In this document: in pieces, positions 1-6,524 of the stretch
Numbering within the stretch: the stretch's first letter is position 1
Layout of the letters: every line of letters starts with the position of its first letter
Assembly: GCA_949742895.1 (NCBI GenBank)
Contig: CATJRT010000122.1
Span: 1-6,837 of the forward strand
Direction of reading: 5' to 3'
Source of the DNA: an uncultured Eubacteriales bacterium
Lineage (GTDB): Bacteria > Bacillota_A > Clostridia > Oscillospirales > Oscillospiraceae
DNA length: 6,837 nucleotides
Notes under the pieces: generated by a model
The model's input: the letters and a program-made list of their open reading frames with translations, nothing else
What the model was told of the DNA's origin: nothing
Database searches by the model: none
Position numbers and translations under genes: made by a program

Positions 1-701
1 CCGGCGGTGATGGGCCGCATCTCCTGATCCAGGATGAAGGTCATGCCATAGGCCAGATCACCCCAGGCATAGAGGAAGGAGAAAATGGCGCACACCATCA
101 CGCCAGGCTTGGCGATGGGGATCAGGATACGGACGAAAGCGGTAAAGCGGTTGCAGCCGTCCAGATAGGCGGCCTCCTCCAGGTCGCTGGGGATGGAGGC
201 GAAGTAGTTTTTCAAAATCAGCACCGAGAAGGGGATGCCGATGGTGGCGTCGGCCAGGATGGCGGCCCACCAGGTGTCGTAGACGTGCATATTCTTGAAC
301 ATGATGAACATGGGGGTGAGCAGTACCGACACGGGCAGCATCTGAGTTACCAGGAAGGACAGCAGGGCCAGCTTGCGCCCCTTGAAGCGGTACTTGGCGA
401 TCCCGTAGGAGGCGGGGACTGCCAGCACCACGGCGATGCCCATAGCCCCCATGGAGATAAGAAAGCTGTTGCCAAAGGAGCGGAACATATTGAAGTCGCC
501 GCTCTCCACTTGGGCGGCATAGGAGGCGGTGTTCACCTCATGGGGGTAGAAGGTGGGGGGATTCTGGAAGATTTCCTTCTCCGTTTTCAGGGAGGTGTTC
601 AGCGCCCAGTATAGGGGGAACAGCAGGAAGCAGGCGATAAGCACCGCTGCGGCGCAGTAGGCGATATTTTTCTTTTTGCCCATGGCTTTGCCGTCGTTCA
701 T
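1..701 (-). CDS. Carbohydrate ABC transporter permease, MalG/UgpE-like (CUT1), partial: C-terminus beyond left edge
   Basis: One of the two membrane subunits of a sugar importer. The reading frame is open from the ATG at 701 to the left edge: 233 complete codons with no stop. It starts MNDGKAMGKKKN, followed by a first membrane segment at about residues 13-33. Further hydrophobic segments lie at about 75-95, 108-130, 142-163 and 202-222. The EAA loop that contacts the ATPase is clear at about 175-199 (EEAAYLDG, then a conserved IPIAKPG), and the last visible residues (EMRPITA) match the end of the family's typical RPLT-like stretch. MalG-type permeases usually run about 270-290 residues, so some 40-55 are probably missing. 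The start is chosen because its ATG overlaps the stop of the upstream permease (ATGA) and an AAGGAGAGG ribosome site lies inside that gene's end. An internal ATG at 683 is a weaker alternative. Family assignment is firm; the substrate is unknown. Confidence 0.93.
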   Translation of the reverse strand, partial: MNDGKAMGKKKNIAYCAAAVLIACFLLFPLYWALNTSLKTEKEIFQNPPTFYPHEVNTASYAAQVESGDFNMFRSFGNSFLISMGAMGIAVVLAVPASYGIAKYRFKGRKLALLSFLVTQMLPVSVLLTPMFIMFKNMHVYDTWWAAILADATIGIPFSVLILKNYFASIPSDLEEAAYLDGCNRFTAFVRILIPIAKPGVMVCAIFSFLYAWGDLAYGMTFILDQEMRPITA

Positions 702-1597
702 TGATCGTCCTCTCCTTCCGTAGTCACTTTGATGTAGAACATACCTACAATCAGCAGGATCACCAGCAGCACGTTGGCCACCGCCGAGCCCTTGCTGTAC
801 TTGAACATCTCAAAGGACAGCTTGTAGGAGTAGGTGGACAGCATGTGGGTGGAGTTCACCGGCCCGCCGCCGGTCATGACGTAGACCAGGTCATAGACCT
901 TGAAGGTGTAGATAAAGCCCAGAATCAGCGCCGACTCGATGGTGGGCTTCAGCAGGGGGACGGTGATTTTGAAGAAGCTCTGGATCTTGTTGGCCCCGTC
1001 GATGGAGGCGCTCTCGTACATCTCCCGGGGGATGGTGGTCAGGCCGGTGGAGATGAGGATCATGTTGAAGGGGATGCCGATCCATACGTTGGCGCAGATC
1101 AGGGCGAACAGGGCGGTGCCGGGGGTGGTCAGCCACTCGATGTTGGAGCTGATGAGGTGCAAAGACCGGAGCAGGTAGTTGATGACCCCGATGTCGGTGG
1201 CGAACAGCAGCTTGAAGATCAGGGCGGTGACGGTGACGGGCACCATCCAGGGCACCAGCAGGATACCCCGCACCGACTTGGCGAAGGTGAACCGCTTGCT
1301 GAAAAACAGGGCCAGGGCGAAGCCGATGACGAATTGGAACACCAGACACAGGACGGTGTACAGCAAGGTGTTGCTCAGGGAGGAGCGGAACACGTTGTCC
1401 TGAAACAGCTCCAGATAGTTGCTCAAGGCCACAAAGTGCTTCTCCCCCCGGACCAGGTTGGCCACGGTCACATCCTGGAAGCTGAGGATGATATTCTTAA
1501 TGACCGGATAGCCCACAAAGACCAGCATATACAGCAGCGCCGGCAGGACGAATAGGAACCCGACGTTGCGTTTCAGCGCTCGTTTAGCGGACGCCAT
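698..1597 (-). CDS. Carbohydrate ABC transporter permease, MalF/UgpA-like (CUT1)
   Basis: The second membrane subunit of the sugar importer, 299 residues, expected to pair with the downstream permease in the cytoplasmic membrane. Hydrophobic segments lie at about residues 12-32, 74-98, 108-132, 163-184, 222-242 and 270-292, the usual six. The EAA loop is at about 192-219 (EMYESASIDGA, then ITVPLLKP), and the family signature YVMTGGGP is at 239-246. The frame is open back to 1696, but the start at 1597 (MASAKRALKR) is preferred. A full AAAGGAGG lies 7 bases upstream, the protein then begins like its relatives with a short basic tail before the first helix, and the longer form would translate through the intergenic hairpin. 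The stop overlaps the next permease's start by 4 bp, suggesting translational coupling and 1:1 subunit supply. Length is normal for the family; the substrate cannot be read from the sequence. Confidence 0.96.
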   Translation of the reverse strand: MASAKRALKRNVGFLFVLPALLYMLVFVGYPVIKNIILSFQDVTVANLVRGEKHFVALSNYLELFQDNVFRSSLSNTLLYTVLCLVFQFVIGFALALFFSKRFTFAKSVRGILLVPWMVPVTVTALIFKLLFATDIGVINYLLRSLHLISSNIEWLTTPGTALFALICANVWIGIPFNMILISTGLTTIPREMYESASIDGANKIQSFFKITVPLLKPTIESALILGFIYTFKVYDLVYVMTGGGPVNSTHMLSTYSYKLSFEMFKYSKGSAVANVLLVILLIVGMFYIKVTTEGEDDQ

Positions 1598-1604
1598 GAA
1601 AAAA

Positions 1605-1612
1605 CCTCCTTT
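1605..1612 (-). promoter_or_regulatory. Ribosome binding site fixing the start of the MalF-like permease
   Basis: AAAGGAGG on the minus strand, 7 bases before the ATG at 1597. It decides between this start and the more distal ATG at 1696, which would add 33 poorly conserved-looking residues encoded partly by a hairpin. Confidence 0.9.
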
Positions 1613-1675
1613 AAAATATTTCTTGTGATTCCCGCCCCGCAGAGGGTGGGAACAGGAAAAAGGATTGTAAAGAAA

Positions 1676-1724
1676 GACAAAAAGGGGCCGCCGCACAGGA
1701 GTGGTTCCAAACTGTGCGGCGGCC
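1676..1724 (-). terminator. Intergenic hairpin with T-run: leaky terminator or mRNA-stabilising stem between binding protein and permeases
   Basis: On the minus strand, GGCCGCCGCACAG (1724-1712) and CTGTGCGGCGGCC (1698-1686) form a perfect 13-bp, mostly GC stem with a 13-base loop. Two C residues, a run of five T and then GTCTTTC follow. It begins 15 bases after the stop of the binding-protein gene and lies about 90 bases before the permease start. Hairpins here are well known in sugar ABC operons, where they end or protect part of the transcript so that the binding protein outnumbers the permeases. The interrupted T-run fits partial read-through. A second, weaker GC-rich stem with an A-C mismatch lies at about 1632-1651. 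No convincing new promoter is seen between the hairpin and the permease. Confidence 0.8.
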
Positions 1725-1739
1725 TCGTTCCATTTGGGT

Positions 1740-2996
1740 TTATTTTACGATGGCGTCGATGGTCGCCTGAGCCTCGGCGGCGGCATCAGCCGGGGAGGCG
1801 GTGCCAGTGATGACCTTGTTGAAGGCCAGGGAGATGGCGTCGGAAACGCTGGGCCAGTCGGCCAGGGGGCCGCGAGGCATGGCGTACTTCAGCTCCTCCA
1901 CGAAGGGCTGGTAGGGGGAGCCGGCCTCAAACTGGGTGGAGGCGATGGTCTGGTCGGCGGAGATGTAGCCAAAGCCGCTCATCAGGAACTTCACCTGCTC
2001 CTCAGAGGTGGCGTAGGTGAGGAAGTCCAGGGCACCGACCACGTTGCCGCCGTTGATGACGGCGTAGTTTTCGCCGCCCAGGACGGAGGAGTACTCAGCG
2101 TCCTTGGGGATGAGGGTGACGCCCCAGTTGAGATTGGGGGCCTCGGCCTGCATGGTGGGGATCTGCCAGGGACCGTTCTCCATCATGGCCACGTTGCCGG
2201 AGATGAACTGGTTCATCACGTCGCCCTGGGTCCAGTTGATGCACTCCTTGCTCATGACCCCTTCTTTCACCAGGTCCTGAATGAAAGTGAGGGCGCGGAT
2301 GCCGTTGTCGTTGTTGATGTCGTAGGAGGTAGCGCCGGTGGTCCACAGCCAGGGCACGAAGTTGAAAGTGCCCTCCTCATTCTGCACGCTGGACAGGGCC
2401 AGGCCGGTGACGGAGTCGGTGGTCAGGGCCTTGGCGGCAGCTTTCAGCTCGTCCCAGGTGGTGGGGACGGAGACGTTGGCGGCCTTGAGCATATCCTCAT
2501 TGTAGTACAGGGCCAGGCAGTTGACGCCGAAGGGCACGCCGTAGAGCTTGCCGTCGATGGTGCAGGAGTTGACGGTGCCTTCATAATAATTGCTCACATC
2601 GAACTTGCCGGTGATGTCCTCAAAGATGCCCATGGCTGCGTAGGAGGCGTGGTCGGGGGAGTCCAGGATGGCGATGTCGGGCAGCTCGTCGGCGGAGGCG
2701 CCGATGGACAGCTGCTTCTTGAAGTCGGCGAAGGGGACGTACTTGGCGGTGACGGCGTACTTGTCCTGGGAGGCGTTGTAGTCCTGGATGACCTTGTCCA
2801 AGGCTACCTGATGGCCCTCGGTCTCCCAGTAGTACCAGATGGTGACATCCTCGGTGCCAGCGGGAGCGGGGGAATTGCTCTTGTTGCCGGAACCGCCGCT
2901 GGGAGTGGAGCTGTTGCTGTCCCCGCCGCAGCCGGTGAGCAGCGCGGCTGTCATGACCACCGCGGTCAGAAGGGCGATGAAACGATTCTTTTTCAT
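1740..2996 (-). CDS. Extracellular sugar-binding lipoprotein of a CUT1 ABC transporter (family 1 solute-binding protein)
   Basis: The substrate-capturing subunit, 418 residues, expected to be lipid-anchored on the outer face of the membrane. The N-terminus is a lipoprotein signal: MKKNR, a hydrophobic stretch at about 6-20, and lipobox L20-T21-G22-C23, with Cys23 as the predicted lipidated residue. A Gly/Ser/Pro-rich linker (about 24-48) follows, then the mature domain starting VTIWYYW. Family hallmarks are PDIAILDS near 106-113, a YGVPFGVN-type segment at 152-159 followed by LYYNEDML, WDELKAAAKALT at 181-192, and MMENGPWQIP at 271-280. Length is typical. The ATG at 2996 has AGGAGG 7 bases upstream. 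It lies upstream of both permeases and downstream of the sensor/regulator pair, the usual order for such loci. Aromatic residues (WYYW, WLW) suit sugar stacking, but the ligand is unknown. Confidence 0.96.
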   Translation of the reverse strand: MKKNRFIALLTAVVMTAALLTGCGGDSNSSTPSGGSGNKSNSPAPAGTEDVTIWYYWETEGHQVALDKVIQDYNASQDKYAVTAKYVPFADFKKQLSIGASADELPDIAILDSPDHASYAAMGIFEDITGKFDVSNYYEGTVNSCTIDGKLYGVPFGVNCLALYYNEDMLKAANVSVPTTWDELKAAAKALTTDSVTGLALSSVQNEEGTFNFVPWLWTTGATSYDINNDNGIRALTFIQDLVKEGVMSKECINWTQGDVMNQFISGNVAMMENGPWQIPTMQAEAPNLNWGVTLIPKDAEYSSVLGGENYAVINGGNVVGALDFLTYATSEEQVKFLMSGFGYISADQTIASTQFEAGSPYQPFVEELKYAMPRGPLADWPSVSDAISLAFNKVITGTASPADAAAEAQATIDAIVK

Positions 2997-3003
2997 GTTG
3001 TCT

Positions 3004-3009
3004 CCTCCT
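3004..3009 (-). promoter_or_regulatory. Ribosome binding site of the sugar-binding lipoprotein
   Basis: AGGAGG inside TGAGGAGGAG, 7 bases before the ATG at 2996. It is near-consensus, in keeping with high expression expected for a binding protein. Confidence 0.88.
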
Positions 3010-3020
3010 CATTTTCAGCC

Positions 3021-3037
3021 AGCCTTTTGAAAAGGCT
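3021..3037. repeat. 17-bp palindrome in the leader of the binding-protein gene (candidate operator or leader hairpin)
   Basis: AGCCTTTT-G-AAAAGGCT is a perfect 8+1+8 palindrome. It lies between the candidate promoter (-10 at 3055-3060) and the ribosome site (3004-3009), roughly +10 to +27 from the expected transcript start. As DNA it could be a repressor operator; as RNA it could fold into a short hairpin (6-bp stem, 5-base loop). It has no T-run placed to act as a terminator for the upstream regulator gene. Function is inferred only from symmetry and position. Confidence 0.45.
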
Positions 3038-3054
3038 TTCGTTTTGACGATCAC

Positions 3055-3083
3055 AGCATAACAAACCCACTGCCGGAGCGAAA
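3055..3083 (-). promoter_or_regulatory. Candidate promoter of the transporter genes (extended -10)
   Basis: On the minus strand TGTTATGCT matches an extended -10 (TGn plus TATGCT, hexamer at 3055-3060). The hexamer 17 bases upstream, TTTCGC (3078-3083), is a poor -35, which is typical of promoters that rely on an extended -10 or an activator. The expected transcript start is near 3048, giving a leader of about 50 bases. Immediately upstream are A-runs at 3081-3083, 3088-3092, 3097-3101 and 3107-3110, spaced 8-10 bp apart. The AraC-type regulator encoded next door is the natural candidate activator, but no defined binding repeat was recognised. Confidence 0.5.
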
Positions 3084-3118
3084 CGGTAAAAATGTGAAAA
3101 AGGGAGAAAATTCTAAGG

Positions 3119-4654
3119 TCATTTGTGGGACTTCCGGTATTCCGCCGGTGACATGCCCACGCACTCCTTAAACACCCGGGCGAAATACTTGGCGTCGGTG
3201 TAGCCCACCTTCTCCGCGATTTCATACTGCTTGAACTGGGTACCGATGAGCAGCTCCTTGGCCTTGGACAGCCGGTAGTTGCGAATGTAGACGCTGAAGG
3301 GCTCCCCCACCTCCTTGTGAAACTGGGTGCCCAGATACTCCTGGGAGAGATTCAGCCGGTTGGCGATCTCCCCCAGGGTGATGCCGGAGGAGTAAAATTC
3401 GTGGATCATGCTCTGGGTCTTTTTAATGGTCAGGCTGACCCCCTCGCCCTCCTGGGTGGGCAAGCTCAAGGCGGACAGAACCTCCTCAAATGGTTGGCGC
3501 AGCTCCCAGGTGGTTCGGGCGCTCATGACCTGATCCAATATCTCCCGCTGCTCCAACCCCTGGTCGTCGATGTGACCCACTTCCTTAGCAATACTGAGGA
3601 AGGACCAGAGAAAGCGTACATAGGAGTCCTTGACTTCCCCGGGAGCGTAGATCTTTGTTCCCAAAAAATACTGCTGGAATTGCTCAGATAACTTATGTAT
3701 TTGAGGTAAATCCCCAGCGCAGATAGAAACTTTCATCTGATTTTCCAATTCGATGGGATAGACGCACACCTCCGTCTGGATCCGAGTGATCTCCGGGCAG
3801 GAAATCAGAGTACCCTCTCCCAGAGAGAGACTCCAGTCCATGTGCTCCTCCAACTGCCGGTAGCCCTCTCGGATGCCGTTGGCACAGGGAACCTGGATGA
3901 TTCCAAAGGCCAATTTTTCCTCCGGTGATTCTCTCAGCCACAGACGAACCTGGTACTGATACCAGGCCTCAAAGTCCTGCCGGGAGGAATATCCATACAC
4001 CAGGGCCAGCACCACCTTGTCGTACTCCACATCGATCAGGCAAAACCCTCCCAGATTTCGGCTGTTCAGCAGCTCAACGATCCGCTTCCGAATGCGATCC
4101 CGTCCATTGGAAAAGCCGTCCCCCAGATAAAACAGTAGCTCGAGCAGGCAGTCCTTATGCCCAAGGCTGTAGACCCTTTCCAGAAAATCTGCTGTGTTCG
4201 TATCCAGAGATGTGCCGTTGTGAAGAACGACGGACAAAATACTCTCCAGGCTTCCCACTGTCTCCGGGGTGCGCCGGCGCTCCTGCTCACACAGGGCCTG
4301 GAGCTTGCGGACCGTCTGAACAAACTCCTGCATCACGATGGGCTTGACCAGATAGTCCACCACCCCGAGGCGCACTGCCTGCTGGGCGTAAGCGAACTCG
4401 GAGTAGGCCGTCAGCACAATCACTTTGGGGGAGAGTCCCAGCGCCTGGGCCTTGGTGAGCATCTCCAGGCCGTCCATGCCGGGCATTTTGATGTCGGTAA
4501 TGACCATGTCCGGCTTATGATACTCCAGATAGGCCAGGCCCTCCAGGCCGTTTTCCGCCACGGCCACGATCTCGATCTCCGGAAACTGCTTGCCCAGCAG
4601 TCTGCACAGGCCCTCCCGGATGCGGATCTCGTCCTCCACAATGAGCAGCGTCAT
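3119..4654 (-). CDS. Response regulator, YesN-type: receiver plus AraC-family DNA-binding domain
   Basis: Transcription factor partner of the adjacent kinase, 511 residues. Receiver domain about 2-120: acidic pocket E7/D8, phospho-acceptor D54 in ITDIKMPGMDG, T82 in VIVLTAYSE, and K104 in DYLVKP, so all catalytic residues are present. A middle region of about 280 residues (125-405) has no domain I can name; long variable linkers are common in this family. The C-terminal AraC-type domain (about 407-511) has two helix-turn-helices: LGEIANRLNLSQEYL at 427-441, and EIAEKVGYTDAKYFARVFK at 478-496 followed by MSPAEYRK. The start at 4654 is chosen over the ATG at 4690 because the protein then begins directly at the receiver's first strand (MTLLIVEDE), AGGAGG sits 7 bases upstream, and it overlaps the kinase stop as ATGA. 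It probably activates the transporter genes immediately downstream. Confidence 0.96.
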   Translation of the reverse strand: MTLLIVEDEIRIREGLCRLLGKQFPEIEIVAVAENGLEGLAYLEYHKPDMVITDIKMPGMDGLEMLTKAQALGLSPKVIVLTAYSEFAYAQQAVRLGVVDYLVKPIVMQEFVQTVRKLQALCEQERRRTPETVGSLESILSVVLHNGTSLDTNTADFLERVYSLGHKDCLLELLFYLGDGFSNGRDRIRKRIVELLNSRNLGGFCLIDVEYDKVVLALVYGYSSRQDFEAWYQYQVRLWLRESPEEKLAFGIIQVPCANGIREGYRQLEEHMDWSLSLGEGTLISCPEITRIQTEVCVYPIELENQMKVSICAGDLPQIHKLSEQFQQYFLGTKIYAPGEVKDSYVRFLWSFLSIAKEVGHIDDQGLEQREILDQVMSARTTWELRQPFEEVLSALSLPTQEGEGVSLTIKKTQSMIHEFYSSGITLGEIANRLNLSQEYLGTQFHKEVGEPFSVYIRNYRLSKAKELLIGTQFKQYEIAEKVGYTDAKYFARVFKECVGMSPAEYRKSHK

Positions 4655-6441
4655 AAGCCCTCCTCCTCTCCATGACCTGTGGGAATCCAAAGCTGTACCA
4701 AGGTGCCATCACCCAGTTTGCTGGAGAGAGTAAACCTGGCCTCTTCGCCGTAGTACATCCGTATCCTGGTGACAGCGTTCTCCATGCCGATGTGGTGCTT
4801 GTCCCCTGTGCGCTGGAACACGCCCCGGTTCATCTCCTCCACGTAGTCGTCCCGGATGCCCCGGCCGTTGTCCCGGATCTCCACCCGGAGGAGGTCCCCC
4901 TCCCGGCGCATGAATACTTCCAGCACATGGGCGCGGTTCACCCCCTCGAAGCCGTGGAGGATAGCGTTTTCCACAAAGGGCTGGAGCAGCAGCTTGTGGA
5001 TGGGAAGCTCCATCAGCTCCGGGTCGATCTCCATCCGGCAGTCGAAGGAGTTTTTCAGCCGGGTCTGCTGTAAAAAGATATACTGCTTGAGCCAGTTGAC
5101 CTCCTCCCGGAGGGTGACGACTCCGCTGCTGTTGGAGATGCCGTAGCGCAGAATGCTGGCCAGGGCGGTGATAGCGTTGCTGATCTCATAGTCGTCCCGA
5201 TCAATGGCCATCCAGTTGATGGTGTCCAGAGTGTTGTACAGGAAATGGGGGTTAATCTGGGCCTCCAAGGCGGCAATCTCGGCGCTGCGCTGCTTGTCAA
5301 TGGACAGCTTCAGCCGGCCTATGGTCTGGTTAAAGGTGTCGGCGATAATATCAATCTCCGAGGGGCGAAGCGGGTCGGAAGTCACATGAACGGAGAGATC
5401 TCCGGTCTCCGCCTTGCGCATGGTCTCGGCCACCCGCTTGATGGAGCCTGTCATCACCACCACCAGCCCCACAATCACCGCCAGTACCACCAGCAGGGAC
5501 AGAGTGGTGACAGAAGCGAGCATTTGCTGCTGCTGCTGGAGCGCCCGTATCAGTTCCTCCTGATTGGTGGCCCGCACAATGGTCCAGCCCGTCTTTTCGT
5601 CAAAGATGGAATAGAACGACAGGTTTTCCCCTTTCAACAGTCCTGTCCCCTGAATCAAATGACTATAAGCGGACTGACGTTCCTCCTCGTTGGCATCGGA
5701 GGCAAAGAGGGATTTTCCGATTTCCTTAGAAGAAGGGCAGGCCACCACATAGCCCTGACTGTCCACAATGAAGTTCACTCCGCTCTTCGTAGTGGGAGCG
5801 CATATTTCCTCCAGCAGGGTCTCATCGATGCTCACCAGCACCACTCCCAGATGTCGCTGGATGTTCCGATAGTCGATAATCCGGTGGCCCATGTGGAACA
5901 AGTAACAGGGATTGCTGCCAAAGGACACCTGCTCTCCGGTGCTGAGAAGATGGGTCCGGCTGTCCCGGCTGATCTCCTGGTAGAGGGCGTTCTGTGACAG
6001 GCTGATGCTGTCCATCCAGGAGGTGTTGGTGGTGGAGGCGGTGAGCTGGTCGTAAAAGATCAGGTCGCCGTTTTCCGTAATCACCGAAATGGACTTTACA
6101 TGGTCTTTGGTATAGACCAGCCCCCGCAGGGTCCGGCGCAGCATTTTCCGGTTGTTGGCAGGGTCCTCTCCGGCGTTGATCTTGTCCACCAGTTCCACAA
6201 TGGCGTCGTCGGTATAGACCTGATAGAGAATATCCTCGTAGGACTCCAGCCAGACGTCCAGGCTGCGCTTGGTCTGATACAGATTGGCCTCTGTCAGACT
6301 GTCAATATTCTGCTGAACCAATTTAGAGGTGTTGTAGTAGGAAACCAGATTGACCAGCAGAACAGGGAAAATGGAGGTAATCAGAAATGCGGCAATCATC
6401 CATATCTTAATACTGCGAAAATCAAAGGTATAACGCTTCAT
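4651..6441 (-). CDS. Sensor histidine kinase, YesM-type (LytS/YesM family)
   Basis: Membrane sensor of the two-component pair, 596 residues. A short basic N-terminus is followed by a membrane segment at about 12-34, then a ~270-residue extracellular region (35-308) of the size and pattern of a Cache-like sensor. A second membrane segment lies at about 312-331, and a HAMP-like linker at about 332-383. The His_kinase region has the phospho-acceptor His399 in INPHFLYNTLDTINW. The ATP-binding domain shows the N box LLLQPFVENAILHGF (485-499), G1 box DNGRGI (524-529) and a G2-like IGMEN (551-555). All catalytic motifs look intact and length is normal. The ATG at 6441 has GGGGGAG about 7 bases upstream and a good promoter just before it. 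The signal sensed is unknown; by context it is likely a sugar or a loaded binding protein outside the cell. Confidence 0.96.
   Translation of the reverse strand: MKRYTFDFRSIKIWMIAAFLITSIFPVLLVNLVSYYNTSKLVQQNIDSLTEANLYQTKRSLDVWLESYEDILYQVYTDDAIVELVDKINAGEDPANNRKMLRRTLRGLVYTKDHVKSISVITENGDLIFYDQLTASTTNTSWMDSISLSQNALYQEISRDSRTHLLSTGEQVSFGSNPCYLFHMGHRIIDYRNIQRHLGVVLVSIDETLLEEICAPTTKSGVNFIVDSQGYVVACPSSKEIGKSLFASDANEEERQSAYSHLIQGTGLLKGENLSFYSIFDEKTGWTIVRATNQEELIRALQQQQQMLASVTTLSLLVVLAVIVGLVVVMTGSIKRVAETMRKAETGDLSVHVTSDPLRPSEIDIIADTFNQTIGRLKLSIDKQRSAEIAALEAQINPHFLYNTLDTINWMAIDRDDYEISNAITALASILRYGISNSSGVVTLREEVNWLKQYIFLQQTRLKNSFDCRMEIDPELMELPIHKLLLQPFVENAILHGFEGVNRAHVLEVFMRREGDLLRVEIRDNGRGIRDDYVEEMNRGVFQRTGDKHHIGMENAVTRIRMYYGEEARFTLSSKLGDGTLVQLWIPTGHGEEEGL
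4662..4667 (-). promoter_or_regulatory. Ribosome binding site fixing the response-regulator start
   Basis: AGGAGG within the purine-rich GGAGAGGAGGAGGG, inside the last codons of the kinase gene and 7 bases before the ATG at 4654. It supports the shorter start and coupled translation of kinase and regulator. Confidence 0.85.
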
Positions 6442-6461
6442 ATTATATCTCCCCCACTTGG

Positions 6462-6490
6462 ATTATACAGACTTTTTTTGCTGTTGAAAA
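6462..6490 (-). promoter_or_regulatory. Promoter of the kinase/regulator genes
   Basis: On the minus strand TTTTCA (6485-6490; 4 of 6 to TTGACA), a 17-base spacer containing seven A, then a perfect TATAAT (6462-6467). The predicted transcript start is about 6455, immediately at the GGGGGAG ribosome site, so the leader would be only about 15-20 bases. The promoter sits in the gap between the kinase and the divergent decayed regulator gene. Confidence 0.72.
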
Positions 6491-6524
6491 TGGGAAAAAT
6501 CTGTGATTGGAGGGAAAGTCTAAT

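Noticed and set aside
701..1555. Long plus-strand open frame opposite the MalF-like permease
   Set aside because: Its product is rich in Gly, His, Gln and Asp with no domain sense, and it mirrors GC-rich codons of the well-supported minus-strand gene.
1612..1670. Separate promoter for the permeases (TACAAT on the minus strand)
   Set aside because: There is no acceptable -35 at 16-18 bases; the upstream sequence there is the hairpin's GC arm.
1598..1696. 33-residue N-terminal extension of the MalF-like permease
   Set aside because: It would be translated through the intergenic hairpin and bypass an ideal AAAGGAGG; the shorter start fits the family.
1701..3047. 448-codon plus-strand open frame opposite the binding-protein gene
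   Set aside because: It is Gly/Val/Asp-rich repetitive antisense sequence. The minus strand has a lipobox, family motifs and a ribosome site.
3042..3055. Possible catabolite-response (cre) site next to the -10 of the transporter promoter
   Set aside because: TGTGATCGTCAAAA matches only 8 of the 11 fixed positions of the cre consensus and breaks its symmetry, which is too weak to call.
5521..5540. CAG/CTG triplet run in the kinase gene
   Set aside because: Only four CAG plus one CAA encode five Gln before the second membrane helix. It is too short to suggest repeat-based switching.
6442..6447. Second TATAAT touching the kinase start codon
   Set aside because: There is no -35 at the right distance, and transcripts would begin inside the coding region.
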